A DNA stretch of 64,000 bases from CANMXU01 sp052030545. Lineage in GTDB: Bacteria > Pseudomonadota > Gammaproteobacteria > Enterobacterales > Alteromonadaceae. The translations under genes were made by a program, and so were the position numbers. Location: positions 248,001-312,000 of the forward strand of contig NZ_JBPDIH010000005.1 in the NCBI RefSeq assembly GCF_052030545.1, in the 5' to 3' direction. How positions within the stretch are numbered: the first letter of the stretch is position 1; every line of letters starts with the position of its first letter. Below the pieces are notes generated by a model. The model searched no databases and was not told the origin of the DNA. It saw only the letters and a program-made list of their open reading frames with translations. This document shows, one piece after another, positions 45,560-53,860 of the stretch.

Positions 45560-46573
45560 TTAATCTAATTCAACTACTGCTTTAATAACGCCTGTTTCAG
45601 GTTTTACCCATTCTTTAAACGCTGGAATTAATTCACTAAATTTTGCTTTATGAGTAACAAAAGGTTCAATACGTACCTTACCATTCTTTAAGCTAGATAC
45701 CACATGTTCGAAATCTTCTAAAGTAGCATTTCGACTGCCCAATAATGTAGTTTCACGTTTATGAAATTCAGGGTCATCAAAAGACAAGGCCGCTTTAACA
45801 ACACTAACAAAAACGATTTTCCCGCCGTGTGCCAAATTATTAACGGCTGACTCCATCGCTTTAACATTACCCGTACAGTCAATAATTACGGTAGGAAATT
45901 CACCTTGGGTTAATTCAGATAATTGTGCGTTTACATCGCCAAGCGCATCAACAGTACCATGCACCTTGTACTGTTCTTTGCAGAATTGTCGTTTCTGCTC
46001 AAATACTTCAGAGACAATCACTTTGGCGCCAGCACCTTGAGCAAACTGCAACGCCCCTAAACCAATAGGGCCTGCACCTTGAATTAACACTGTATCTTTC
46101 TCGGTAATTTGAGCGCGCCTTACAGCATGAGCACCAATGGCTAAACATTCAATCACCGCCATTTCGTTGAAACTTAAACCGTCAGTTTTTACTACCGCTG
46201 ATTCAGGCACACAAACATACTCACACATACCGCCATCACGATGCACACCTAGCACGGCGATATCCGTACAGCAGTTTGGTTTTTCATTACGACAGGCAAT
46301 ACATTGGCCACAGCTCATATAAGGAATAATGTAAACCGAGCTACCATTGGCAATACTGACACCCTCACCACTGGCTTCAACTACACCTGACAATTCATGC
46401 CCTAATACCCGCGGATATTCGAAAAACGGCTGACTGCCACCGTAAGCATGAATATCAGTACCACATATACCAATTGATTTAATTTTAACTAACACCTCAC
46501 CCTGTTTCGGTGATGGCTTGTCCTTTTCTGAGTTTTGTAAAAGCCCTGGCTTTATACACACAACTGCTTTCAT
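45560..46573 (-). CDS. lgoD: Zinc alcohol dehydrogenase, L-galactonate 5-dehydrogenase (LgoD/YjjN-like)
   Basis: Medium-chain zinc dehydrogenase of 337 residues, expected to oxidise L-galactonate at C5 to D-tagaturonate. It shares long blocks with E. coli LgoD (YjjN) as I recall it: KIKSIGICGTDIHAYGG, FFEYPRVLGHE, GAGPIGLGA and DDPEFHKRETTLLGSRNAT. Catalytic zinc ligands are C37, H59 and E60; structural zinc ligands are C88, C91, C94 and C102. It leads the operon with the lactonase and L-galactose dehydrogenase. Its product feeds directly into the uxaB-uxaA-kdgK operon 3 kb away. A related L-fuconate-type dehydrogenase activity cannot be excluded. Confidence 0.92.
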   Translation of the reverse strand: MKAVVCIKPGLLQNSEKDKPSPKQGEVLVKIKSIGICGTDIHAYGGSQPFFEYPRVLGHELSGVVEASGEGVSIANGSSVYIIPYMSCGQCIACRNEKPNCCTDIAVLGVHRDGGMCEYVCVPESAVVKTDGLSFNEMAVIECLAIGAHAVRRAQITEKDTVLIQGAGPIGLGALQFAQGAGAKVIVSEVFEQKRQFCKEQYKVHGTVDALGDVNAQLSELTQGEFPTVIIDCTGNVKAMESAVNNLAHGGKIVFVSVVKAALSFDDPEFHKRETTLLGSRNATLEDFEHVVSSLKNGKVRIEPFVTHKAKFSELIPAFKEWVKPETGVIKAVVELD

Positions 46574-46860
46574 AAATACGCAATCTCCGGTAGTTCAAAT
46601 ATAGATAAGATTTTTTACATACGAACAATATTAACAGCTAGACTATAAAACTCCAGCATTTTTTAAATATAAAACATGCATTTTATATAGGGCTTTAAAA
46701 ATAAAATCTGACATTAGCTTATTTATCGACTTTTAGAGAAAGCAAAAAGTCGATAAAAAGGGAAATATTGAATTAGAAACCAAAGGTGTAGATGGAACCG
46801 TCAATAAAAGAAGTTAGCTAGCTTTATATCGAAAAAACTCATGATAAAGCCAGTTAAAGC

Positions 46861-46886
46861 ATTGTATAAAAACGATTTTATACAAT
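46861..46886. promoter_or_regulatory. 26-bp palindrome, candidate operator
   Basis: Two perfect 11-base inverted arms (ATTGTATAAAA and TTTTATACAAT) around ACGA. The stem is almost all A/T, with no adjoining T-run, so an operator for a dimeric repressor seems more likely than a terminator. It lies 288 bp upstream of the lgoD start and 184 bp past the GH29 stop. No matching regulator gene is in the window. Confidence 0.4.
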
Positions 46887-47007
46887 TCAGTTTCATTGTT
46901 TTTTATAAACCTTGCATTTAGCGTGGCCTATGTACCACTAAAAAGCTTGATTATGCTCTTTAGCGTAAAGCTTAACAGGCAGTTTATTATTAGACATAAT
47001 GAGATAA

Positions 47008-47045
47008 ACGCTATTAATATAACAAGAAGGTGTTATAAATAGCGT
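47008..47045 (-). terminator. Imperfect hairpin after the GH29 gene
   Basis: ACGCTATT (47008-47015) pairs with the AATAGCGT end (47038-47045), and an inner ATATAAC/GTTATA segment extends the stem. The minus-strand tail is CGTTTATC, which is poor in T, so termination here is uncertain. Confidence 0.4.
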
Positions 47046-47069
47046 CGCTTGATGAACGTGATCAATTCG

Positions 47070-48548
47070 CTATTTTCTCGATAGCTTAAAAACAAAAGCA
47101 TGTTTACCTTTTTTATGTTTCGGCGCTTTTATTAATAATCCATTGTCTGTTTGTTGCCAGTGAATGATTTCATCACTCCCCAACAATTCAATATCTCCTA
47201 TTAAATAGTTTGTCTTGGTAACATCAGTTAATAAAGTATCTTCTGTTGGCCAATCAAGTATCGTCGCATAAAGGTATTCACCGCTGACCGTATAACGAAT
47301 ATCTTTAGCGCTATTATCGACATTTTTCTTTTCACTGAGGTGACCTTCAATGACTTTAGCTGGCCCTTGGCCGTATACGAGCCATGGTCTAGTTTTGTAT
47401 ATAGCTTCGCCATTCACTGTTAACCATTCGCCCATGGCAAGTAGTCGCTCTCTTACCTCATCAGGAATAACACCTTTAGCGGTAGGGGTGATATTTAACA
47501 GCACGCCGCCGTTTTTACTTACCACATCGATTAAAAAATCGATAAGTCTATTTGCACTTTTATAATTAGGGTCAATGGTATGAGACCATGAATTCCAATC
47601 AATTGAATCGTCGGTCAGCCAAGGAAAATCTTTTTTCTCGCTCATTCTTGAGCGCTCTAGATCTAAAACTGCGCTGCCTTTTGGTAAGTCATTAAACTTA
47701 TAAGTGACAACAACTTCTTGCTGTTTACTTTTTGCTTGCTGGTAATAATACTTTAAAAAATCTAATCGGGTTTGCTCTTGAATAATGTCCATTTTGTTAT
47801 CGAAATAAACCAGATCTGGAGAATAATTATCAACGACCTCTTTAACTTTTGCTAACCATTCTTGGTTAAAACCATCATCAGGCAAAGGCGTGGTTTGCTT
47901 GCTGGCCATGACAAAAGTACCTTTAGGAACGTTGGGGCCATATAATTTAGCGAAACTTGGCTCTGACGCATCAGTGTTTTTATCCCATGTAGGATACCAA
48001 GCATACTTCCACTGGTGATGAAATGTAGCAATAAACTTCATATCCAGTGCTTTTATCGCTTCAGACATTTCTCCAACGATATCTTGCTTTGGCCCCATAT
48101 TAGCGGCATTCCAAGGCGTTATTTTACTGTCCCACATTGCAAAGCCATCGGCATGTTCGGTTACAGGCCCGGCAAACTTTGCCCCCGACTTTTTAAACAA
48201 TTCCGCCCACTCTTTAGCATTAAAATGCTCACCAGTGAAATGAGGAATGAAGTCTTTATAACCAAACTTATCTAAACTTCCATATGTTTGTTCATGGTAT
48301 TTACGTATCGGGTGACCCTCTTTATACATCCACATTGAATACCATTCTGTTTTATGCGCAGGAACCGAGTATGGTCCCCAATGAAAATATATTCCAAATT
48401 TAGCATCAAGAAACCAATCAGGCGTCTGGTGTGTTTTTTCTTCAGTCCAATCTAAGGAGAAGTTCGGCGGTGTAATTTTTTTAGCAGTACACTCTGCAGC
48501 GAATAAGGCAAGGCTCATCACTCCCATTAACGACACACACTTTAGCAT
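47070..48548 (-). CDS. Secreted GH29 alpha-L-fucosidase family enzyme, possible alpha-L-galactosidase
   Basis: Retaining exo-glycosidase of 492 residues with a signal peptide (about 1-22). Family marks are FGIYFHWGPYSVPAH (51-65), EHADGFAMWDS (131-141) and the likely nucleophile D250 in PDLVYFDNKMD. LINRLIDFLIDVVSKNGGVLLNI-like sequence marks the end of the barrel, then a beta-sandwich follows. GH29 enzymes release L-fucose, and some from porphyran loci release L-galactose. Since the window holds an L-galactose pathway and no fucose-specific genes, L-galactosidase activity is the favoured inference. It may share a transcript with the DUF1080 gene, though 140 bp with a palindrome separate them. 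Confidence 0.9.
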   Translation of the reverse strand: MLKCVSLMGVMSLALFAAECTAKKITPPNFSLDWTEEKTHQTPDWFLDAKFGIYFHWGPYSVPAHKTEWYSMWMYKEGHPIRKYHEQTYGSLDKFGYKDFIPHFTGEHFNAKEWAELFKKSGAKFAGPVTEHADGFAMWDSKITPWNAANMGPKQDIVGEMSEAIKALDMKFIATFHHQWKYAWYPTWDKNTDASEPSFAKLYGPNVPKGTFVMASKQTTPLPDDGFNQEWLAKVKEVVDNYSPDLVYFDNKMDIIQEQTRLDFLKYYYQQAKSKQQEVVVTYKFNDLPKGSAVLDLERSRMSEKKDFPWLTDDSIDWNSWSHTIDPNYKSANRLIDFLIDVVSKNGGVLLNITPTAKGVIPDEVRERLLAMGEWLTVNGEAIYKTRPWLVYGQGPAKVIEGHLSEKKNVDNSAKDIRYTVSGEYLYATILDWPTEDTLLTDVTKTNYLIGDIELLGSDEIIHWQQTDNGLLIKAPKHKKGKHAFVFKLSRK

Positions 48549-48603
48549 TTATTTTTTCCTTTATAACAACAACCTAGCCATCATCACACAAAAAAAACAA
48601 CAC

Positions 48604-48615
48604 TTCGTATACGAA
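48604..48615. promoter_or_regulatory. Perfect 12-bp palindrome upstream of GH29
   Basis: TTCGTATACGAA is its own reverse complement and lies 56 bp upstream of the GH29 start. TTCGTATAC also occurs at 34387-34395 upstream of the GH42-like gene. Such sites suit GntR- or LacI-type repressors. No regulator of these types is encoded in the window. Confidence 0.4.
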
Positions 48616-48688
48616 TAAGTAACTTTAAATGTAATATCAACTGATTTTCTGTTGACACTGTATTGGCCAAAATCGAAAAATGAGAATA

Positions 48689-49459
48689 TCAAAGCTCTTT
48701 GACTTTAATGTTTTTAAAACGAATTTTCCCACGACCACCAGCATGAATTTGCAAACTAAAAAAGCCCTGTTTAAATTGGCTTTTTTCATCATTCCAATGA
48801 GCGGCAGGAATACCATTAACCCATGTTTTATAGTTATCTCCAACAACCTTTACCGTGAGTCGATTCCAGTCTTCTCGCTTAATAGCCTGGCGTGCGGTTT
48901 CATGCGCTTCTAACCATAATGGATAATGCCATGCGCCAGCGCTTTGACCATATATCCCTCCTGACCAATAGCGCTTCCTTTTAAAGTCTTCCATTTCCAC
49001 TTGCGGCCCAAAAACTGTTTTATATATACTGCCTTTTTTACCGGGCTTGGTATTTCCTCGTACAATAACGCCGGAATTACCATCTTCTAACCACTTAACT
49101 TCCATGGTAAATACAAAGTCTTTAAAGTTCGCTTTGTTGGTTGATAAGTAAGTACTCGGCGATTTTTTTAATGCGACACCTTCGATGTAGTCCTCTTTAG
49201 CCGTAAATGAGCTAAAACCGCCACGAACTGTCCAATTACTAAGGTCTTTACCCTTGTATAAGTCAACAAAATCTGCCGTAATTACCGGCTCTTTTTCTGT
49301 ATTAAGCAGGGCTTTTTCTGGCGCAACTATATTTTTTTGAGCTTCGTAAAACGTTATCCACTTATGTTGTTGTGGTGCAATTTTGTGCTCTACTGTACTT
49401 GTGCAAGCAGTTAGGCTAAATGCTGTTAAAAAGGACGCTATTATATGTTTTTGATTCAT
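48689..49459 (-). CDS. DUF1080 (3-keto-disaccharide hydrolase-type) lipoprotein
   Basis: Secreted lipoprotein of 256 residues (lipobox SLTAC, Cys19) with the DUF1080 concanavalin-like fold: DFVDLYKGKDLSNWTVRGG, FTMEVKWLEDGNSGVIVRG, GPQVEMED, SGGIYGQSAGAW, DWNRLTVKVVGDNYKTWVNG and GFFSLQIHAGGRGKIRFKNI. Members of this family have been linked to hydrolysis or elimination of 3-keto-glycosides. It is in one transcript with a sulfatase and a cytochrome-type dehydrogenase, so an oxidation step before bond cleavage is conceivable. The substrate is not known; simple binding of oligosaccharide is an alternative role. Confidence 0.85.
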   Translation of the reverse strand: MNQKHIIASFLTAFSLTACTSTVEHKIAPQQHKWITFYEAQKNIVAPEKALLNTEKEPVITADFVDLYKGKDLSNWTVRGGFSSFTAKEDYIEGVALKKSPSTYLSTNKANFKDFVFTMEVKWLEDGNSGVIVRGNTKPGKKGSIYKTVFGPQVEMEDFKRKRYWSGGIYGQSAGAWHYPLWLEAHETARQAIKREDWNRLTVKVVGDNYKTWVNGIPAAHWNDEKSQFKQGFFSLQIHAGGRGKIRFKNIKVKEL

Positions 49460-49506
49460 TATTTTACTCGGTTAAATAGGATAAACTCTTAAATATTATT
49501 GGTTGA

Positions 49507-51087
49507 TTAATGGGCAGATGATTCTTTTCCTGCCGGTGTTGATAAAAACCAGTCGCGATACATCTGGATTAACGTAGCAAGTTGTTCAGGGTAGTGAGTG
49601 GCCAGGTTCTGAATTTCAGTTCTGTCACTTTTCATGTTAAACAACTGCCAGTTACCGTCATCATTTATTGCTTTCCAATGACGATATAAAACGGCTTTAT
49701 GTTGCCTAAATTGCCAGAAAAGTGGCTTAGCTCTTGGTTTTTCTGAGCCCATTAACTGCGGTAAAAAGCTTTCACCTGCCATAGGTAATACGACAGTATC
49801 ATTATAGCTGCGTGGGTATTTCGCCCCAGTGATGTCAATTAACGTTGGCATAAGGTCAATAAAATGTCCCGTATATGAACTGTTAATACTGCCTGCTGTT
49901 GCGCGAATTTTTTTAGGCCAATGGACAATAAAGGGCGTATTAGTTCCCCCTGAGAAACTGCTTGTTTTATGAAAACGAAAGGGGGTATTGGATACGTTGG
50001 CCCAATCAGACTTTAATGATGCCCAATAGCCAACAGTGCCAATAAGGTTTATATCATTACCATCCTCAACTAGCTGCACCTCTTTGTTACCTGCTTTTTC
50101 GGCATTTTGGGCACTGCCGCCATTATCAGAAGCAAAAATGATCAGTGTATTCTCAAATTTCCCCAAAGCTTTCAGTTTATCAATAACACGGCCTACATTT
50201 TGATCAAGGCGATCTATCATCGCTGCATACACCGCCATTTTGCGTGCCTCAATATCTTGCTGACGCTTTGTTAACCCCTGCCAAGATTGGTAAGTAGGTG
50301 CAGACAAAGGAGAGTGGTGATCAACAACCCCCTCTTTTTGCATTTTGGCATAGCGTGCTTGGCGTATTTTTTCATAGCCAACTTTATAAGTTTCAGCATA
50401 TTTGGCAATGTCTTCCGGCCAAGCTTGTAACGGGTCATGTGGCGCAGTGTAAGCTAAATAAAGGAGAAAGGGTTTATCTTCATTTTTATATTCTTCTAAA
50501 TACTCTAGTGCGTAATTAGTGTAACTGTCTGTCGAGTAGAAATTTCTGTCTTTAGGTGTGTAAGGTTTATATAATTTGCCATCTATATTCCAGCCTCGAC
50601 CTTTAATCGTTTTCTTTGCTGGAGCAACTTCTCCAATTCGTTTAACTCCGGGGTTAAAATGGTTAGTTGCGCCATCTAATAGACCAAAAACACGATCAAA
50701 ACCGCGATCATATAACGATTCACGCGAATGATGTTTACCCGACAATAAAGTGCGATAACCTACGCTTTTTAATACCTCACCTATAGTCACCGAATTTTGA
50801 AAGGCACTATAGTGACTGTGAAAACCATTCTGCTGTGCATATAAGCCCGTTAATAATGAGGCTCTAGAAGGAAAACATTTAGATGCGTTATGCATTTGGG
50901 TAAAACGAATACCGTTTTTAGCAAGTGTATCAAGATTAGGCGTCGAAATTTCACCACCATAACTGCCAATATCGCTGTAGCCCATATCATCAGTTAATAT
51001 AAGTACGATATTAGGCTTTTCTACTGCGTTTGCCGCTGTACTGATGAAATAAAAGCCAAGTAAAATGAAAATCAATTGTTTTAACAT
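49507..51087 (-). CDS. Secreted S1-family sulfatase
   Basis: Formylglycine sulfatase of 526 residues with a signal peptide (about 1-21). The formylglycine motif is C71-F-P-S-R75 (SKCFPSRAS), metal ligands include D33-D34 (LTDDMGYSD) and FASDNGG, and YTAPHDPLQAWPEDIAKY matches substrate-site blocks of arylsulfatase-A-like enzymes. Cys-Phe-Pro-Ser-Arg differs from the CGPSR of the other two sulfatases here, pointing to another subfamily and sulfate position. It lies between the DUF1080 gene (47 bp) and the cytochrome-type dehydrogenase gene (72 bp). Confidence 0.94.
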   Translation of the reverse strand: MLKQLIFILLGFYFISTAANAVEKPNIVLILTDDMGYSDIGSYGGEISTPNLDTLAKNGIRFTQMHNASKCFPSRASLLTGLYAQQNGFHSHYSAFQNSVTIGEVLKSVGYRTLLSGKHHSRESLYDRGFDRVFGLLDGATNHFNPGVKRIGEVAPAKKTIKGRGWNIDGKLYKPYTPKDRNFYSTDSYTNYALEYLEEYKNEDKPFLLYLAYTAPHDPLQAWPEDIAKYAETYKVGYEKIRQARYAKMQKEGVVDHHSPLSAPTYQSWQGLTKRQQDIEARKMAVYAAMIDRLDQNVGRVIDKLKALGKFENTLIIFASDNGGSAQNAEKAGNKEVQLVEDGNDINLIGTVGYWASLKSDWANVSNTPFRFHKTSSFSGGTNTPFIVHWPKKIRATAGSINSSYTGHFIDLMPTLIDITGAKYPRSYNDTVVLPMAGESFLPQLMGSEKPRAKPLFWQFRQHKAVLYRHWKAINDDGNWQLFNMKSDRTEIQNLATHYPEQLATLIQMYRDWFLSTPAGKESSAH

Positions 51088-51159
51088 TGAACTACTCTCT
51101 TAAGATGTTTCTCTATTTCGTAACTTAGTTATACTTTTATTTAACATGAGAGTTAAACT

Positions 51160-53622
51160 CTATTTATCAATATCTTGTGCGGTATAAGGCATAGTTCTAT
51201 CTTGTGTTTCTTTGCGTACTTTTTTAATCAAATCGACACTGACTTCACCGCCAATATCGGCGGCATTACCCCACGAATTTCGAATATAAGTGGCGATGGC
51301 GGCCAGGTCTTCGTCGGTAATATCAGTGCGACTTGCCGAGCCTGGCATAACTGCCGTTGTGCGCCATTTTCGACGATTGACCGTAATTGGCCCCATTAAA
51401 CCATGCAGCAATACTTTCGCTAATTGCTCTTTGCTTTCCAGTACCCATTCGCTATCGATAAACGGTGCGCCCATGCCCTTAATGCCTTCACCACTGTCGC
51501 CATGACATCCAGAGCAAACCGCTTTGCCAAGATAATTTTTCTTGCCCAAGTCATACAAACGTTGACCGACGAGTGAAAGCTGGTCTCTGCTACTTTTTTC
51601 TTTAATGTCGACACCCACATTTGCGAGTTTATTTAGGAAGGGTTTGTGATGAAAATCACCAATTAACTGTAAAAAGGCTTCTTTTCGACCGGTTAAACCA
51701 CTTAATACAACATCATGTACTAAGGGTTTGTCACCATACGTTTCTAATACTATTTTAAGTGCATCTAAGGTGTCGTCTGTGCGAATGTCAGCACTTGATA
51801 AGGCAATTTGTAAGGCGACTTCATAATTGCTATTGGCTAAATCTTTCATGGTTTTTGCGAATACTAACTGCTCTTTTGCCGATAATTTGTCAGCAATGGC
51901 AATGGCATTCACTTTAATTTTTGTTTCAGGTAAAGTCAGCGCGTAATTTACAAGGTCAAGACTGACATGATTTAACGCGTGTAAGGTCCATAGCGCATTA
52001 ACAATAACTCGTTGGTCTTTACTGTTTTTAATTAATTCCGTGATCGCTGCGGCTACGCTTTCATCATTTTTTTCAGTCAGTAAACGTCTGGTTGTATCGC
52101 GCCACCAGCCGTTATTATGAGCCAAAAATGGTACCAATTCATCGGCCGACAAAGACCTTAATTTCGGCTGTGGTGAAAGCGGATTTTTTTGCCAGCGCAA
52201 ACGATATATACGTCCCATGGTATTGTTATTTTTATCAAGAGCACGCGAAATAATTTGTCTATTTAAGTACGTGGTCAGGTAATCTTTGTGTTGTAAAATG
52301 CCATGGTACATATCAATAATATACATACTGCCATCGGGCGCAGTATATAAGTTCACCGGACGAAAACGTTCATCGGTCGATGCTAAAATTTCTTGTTGTG
52401 GGTATATCGCTTGCCCCGATAATTTGCCGTCAGTTTCGACAATATAGCGTGCGCTGATCAAATTTGCTGCCGGCTCTGGTGTAAAAGATGCACCATAAAA
52501 TGCTGATGGAAAATTATCGCCTCGATAAACCTCATTACCACTTGCTGCAGTAAAGTTAACTAATTTACCTTTGTGCTCACCTTGTGCAACTAAGGTACCT
52601 TTTAAATACCCACGATTTACCCCCGGATTCATGCGGATAGGATACACACGATGACCGCCAATTTTATTGGCAGACATTTTGGCTTGATAGTCTGGATTTT
52701 GTATTAATGCACCCGGACGTAAAAATTCTCCCGAGGCAGGAGAGCTGTTGCCGTTATGGTATAAACGGCCAAAATCATCCATGCTTAATCCCCACTGACC
52801 ACGATAGTCAGAACGGGCAATAACAAGTTTCCAATATTGGTTTCGATAGATTTCTTTACCGCCGGCTGGAATTTCTTCGTTTAATGGTATTGTTTTATAT
52901 TTCTTCCAACTTTTAGCGTTGTAATACCAGTTATCTATTCCGTGTAACAGCGCATTGGTTTTATGCTCTAAAGTGCCGCCTTGCGCATAGGTTGGGTCAA
53001 CCACATCATGTTTACCTAGCGTTAAACCCTCTTTAACTTCAGCAAAATACAGTTTATTTTGATCAGCATATAGTATGCCGCCTTTCACCATAGCGACCGC
53101 TCTTGGCATATCAATATTATCAATAAAAACAGTACGTTTATCTGCGGTGCCATCGCCATTGGTATCAGTTAGAACAACAATATTGCCTTCTTTAGCATCT
53201 TCTCCTTCTCCGTATACCGTCGGCATATAGGTGGTCATTTCACACACCCACATTCGGCCATTACCGTCGAATGTCATAGCAACGGGATTAAATACATTTG
53301 GCTCTGAAACAACATTTTCTAAAACAAATCCGGGCTGCAATTTTATTGAATCAAGGGCTTGAGCAACGGTTAATATCGGTGCAGGAGGAATTTGTTCGGC
53401 AGGAATGGGGTCTTTCATTACATGCCCTGCTCTGTCACCTTTATTGACCTTCGTAGCCAACTTGTGTTGATGGTAGCCAGCGCCATGTTGATGACCCTTG
53501 TCATTTTTTTGTGATGGCTGCTCTTGTTCAACACCACGTTCTTGTGCTGTTTGCGCGCTTTTTTCTGCTGTAATGCAGGCACTGGTCAATAGCGCTGCTG
53601 CACATAATATTATTTTTTTCAT
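51160..53622 (-). CDS. Lipoprotein dehydrogenase with beta-propeller and C-terminal cytochrome c domain
   Basis: Periplasmic lipoprotein of 820 residues (lipobox LTSAC, Cys16). A histidine-rich linker (GHQHGAGYHQHK) is followed by a beta-propeller of the membrane-bound dehydrogenase type (LQPGFVLENVVSEPNVFNP, MTFDGNGRMWVCEMTTYMP, VVLTDTNGDGTADKRTVF). Helical HEAT-like repeats follow at about 500-680, then a cytochrome c domain with C703-S-G-C-H707. Such proteins resemble sorbosone/glucose dehydrogenases of planctomycetes and verrucomicrobia. It probably oxidises a sugar and passes electrons to the heme. Co-location with DUF1080 suggests a 3-keto-sugar route. The natural substrate is not known. 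Confidence 0.82.
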   Translation of the reverse strand: MKKIILCAAALLTSACITAEKSAQTAQERGVEQEQPSQKNDKGHQHGAGYHQHKLATKVNKGDRAGHVMKDPIPAEQIPPAPILTVAQALDSIKLQPGFVLENVVSEPNVFNPVAMTFDGNGRMWVCEMTTYMPTVYGEGEDAKEGNIVVLTDTNGDGTADKRTVFIDNIDMPRAVAMVKGGILYADQNKLYFAEVKEGLTLGKHDVVDPTYAQGGTLEHKTNALLHGIDNWYYNAKSWKKYKTIPLNEEIPAGGKEIYRNQYWKLVIARSDYRGQWGLSMDDFGRLYHNGNSSPASGEFLRPGALIQNPDYQAKMSANKIGGHRVYPIRMNPGVNRGYLKGTLVAQGEHKGKLVNFTAASGNEVYRGDNFPSAFYGASFTPEPAANLISARYIVETDGKLSGQAIYPQQEILASTDERFRPVNLYTAPDGSMYIIDMYHGILQHKDYLTTYLNRQIISRALDKNNNTMGRIYRLRWQKNPLSPQPKLRSLSADELVPFLAHNNGWWRDTTRRLLTEKNDESVAAAITELIKNSKDQRVIVNALWTLHALNHVSLDLVNYALTLPETKIKVNAIAIADKLSAKEQLVFAKTMKDLANSNYEVALQIALSSADIRTDDTLDALKIVLETYGDKPLVHDVVLSGLTGRKEAFLQLIGDFHHKPFLNKLANVGVDIKEKSSRDQLSLVGQRLYDLGKKNYLGKAVCSGCHGDSGEGIKGMGAPFIDSEWVLESKEQLAKVLLHGLMGPITVNRRKWRTTAVMPGSASRTDITDEDLAAIATYIRNSWGNAADIGGEVSVDLIKKVRKETQDRTMPYTAQDIDK

Positions 53623-53711
53623 TATTGACTCTTAACCACCACAAAGTAGGCGAATTAATCTGTATAAGGACGATACTAAGTAGAACAGAATACAAAAAAA
53701 CAAACAACATT

Positions 53712-53743
53712 TTTTATATACAACCTTTAAATTTTATATACAA
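53712..53743. repeat. Two direct repeats TTTTATATACAA, 20 bp apart
   Basis: TTTTATATACAA occurs at 53712-53723 and again at 53732-53743, exactly two helical turns apart, about 90-120 bp upstream of the cytochrome-type dehydrogenase start. The spacing suits two regulator molecules binding on one DNA face. The core TATAC also appears in the palindromes at 46861 and 48604. Confidence 0.45.
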
Positions 53744-53803
53744 ACATCATTAATCCTGTTGATTAGCGAATGATGCATCAATATCTGAATATTGTATCGC
53801 AGA

Positions 53804-53840
53804 CAAAAAAATAGAAGTCACTCATGACTTCTATTTTTAT
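53804..53840 (-). terminator. Rho-independent terminator of the GH2 gene
   Basis: ATAGAAGTCA (53811-53820) pairs perfectly with TGACTTCTAT (53825-53834) around CTCA. A-run at 53805-53811 gives a T-tail on the minus strand. It lies 27 bases past the GH2 stop; a TTTTT run on the other side may make it bidirectional. Confidence 0.92.
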
Positions 53841-53860
53841 CAGGGATAGCTTTTTATATT

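Larger units (their letters stand above)
46574..47069. promoter_or_regulatory. Upstream region of the L-galactose operon
   Basis: About 500 bp with no gene seen. It should hold the promoter of the lgoD operon. An ATTGTATAAAA arm (46861-46871) and its perfect inverse TTTTATACAAT (46876-46886) form an operator-like palindrome with a 4-base centre. An imperfect hairpin at 47008-47045 lies just after the GH29 stop. Confidence 0.4.
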
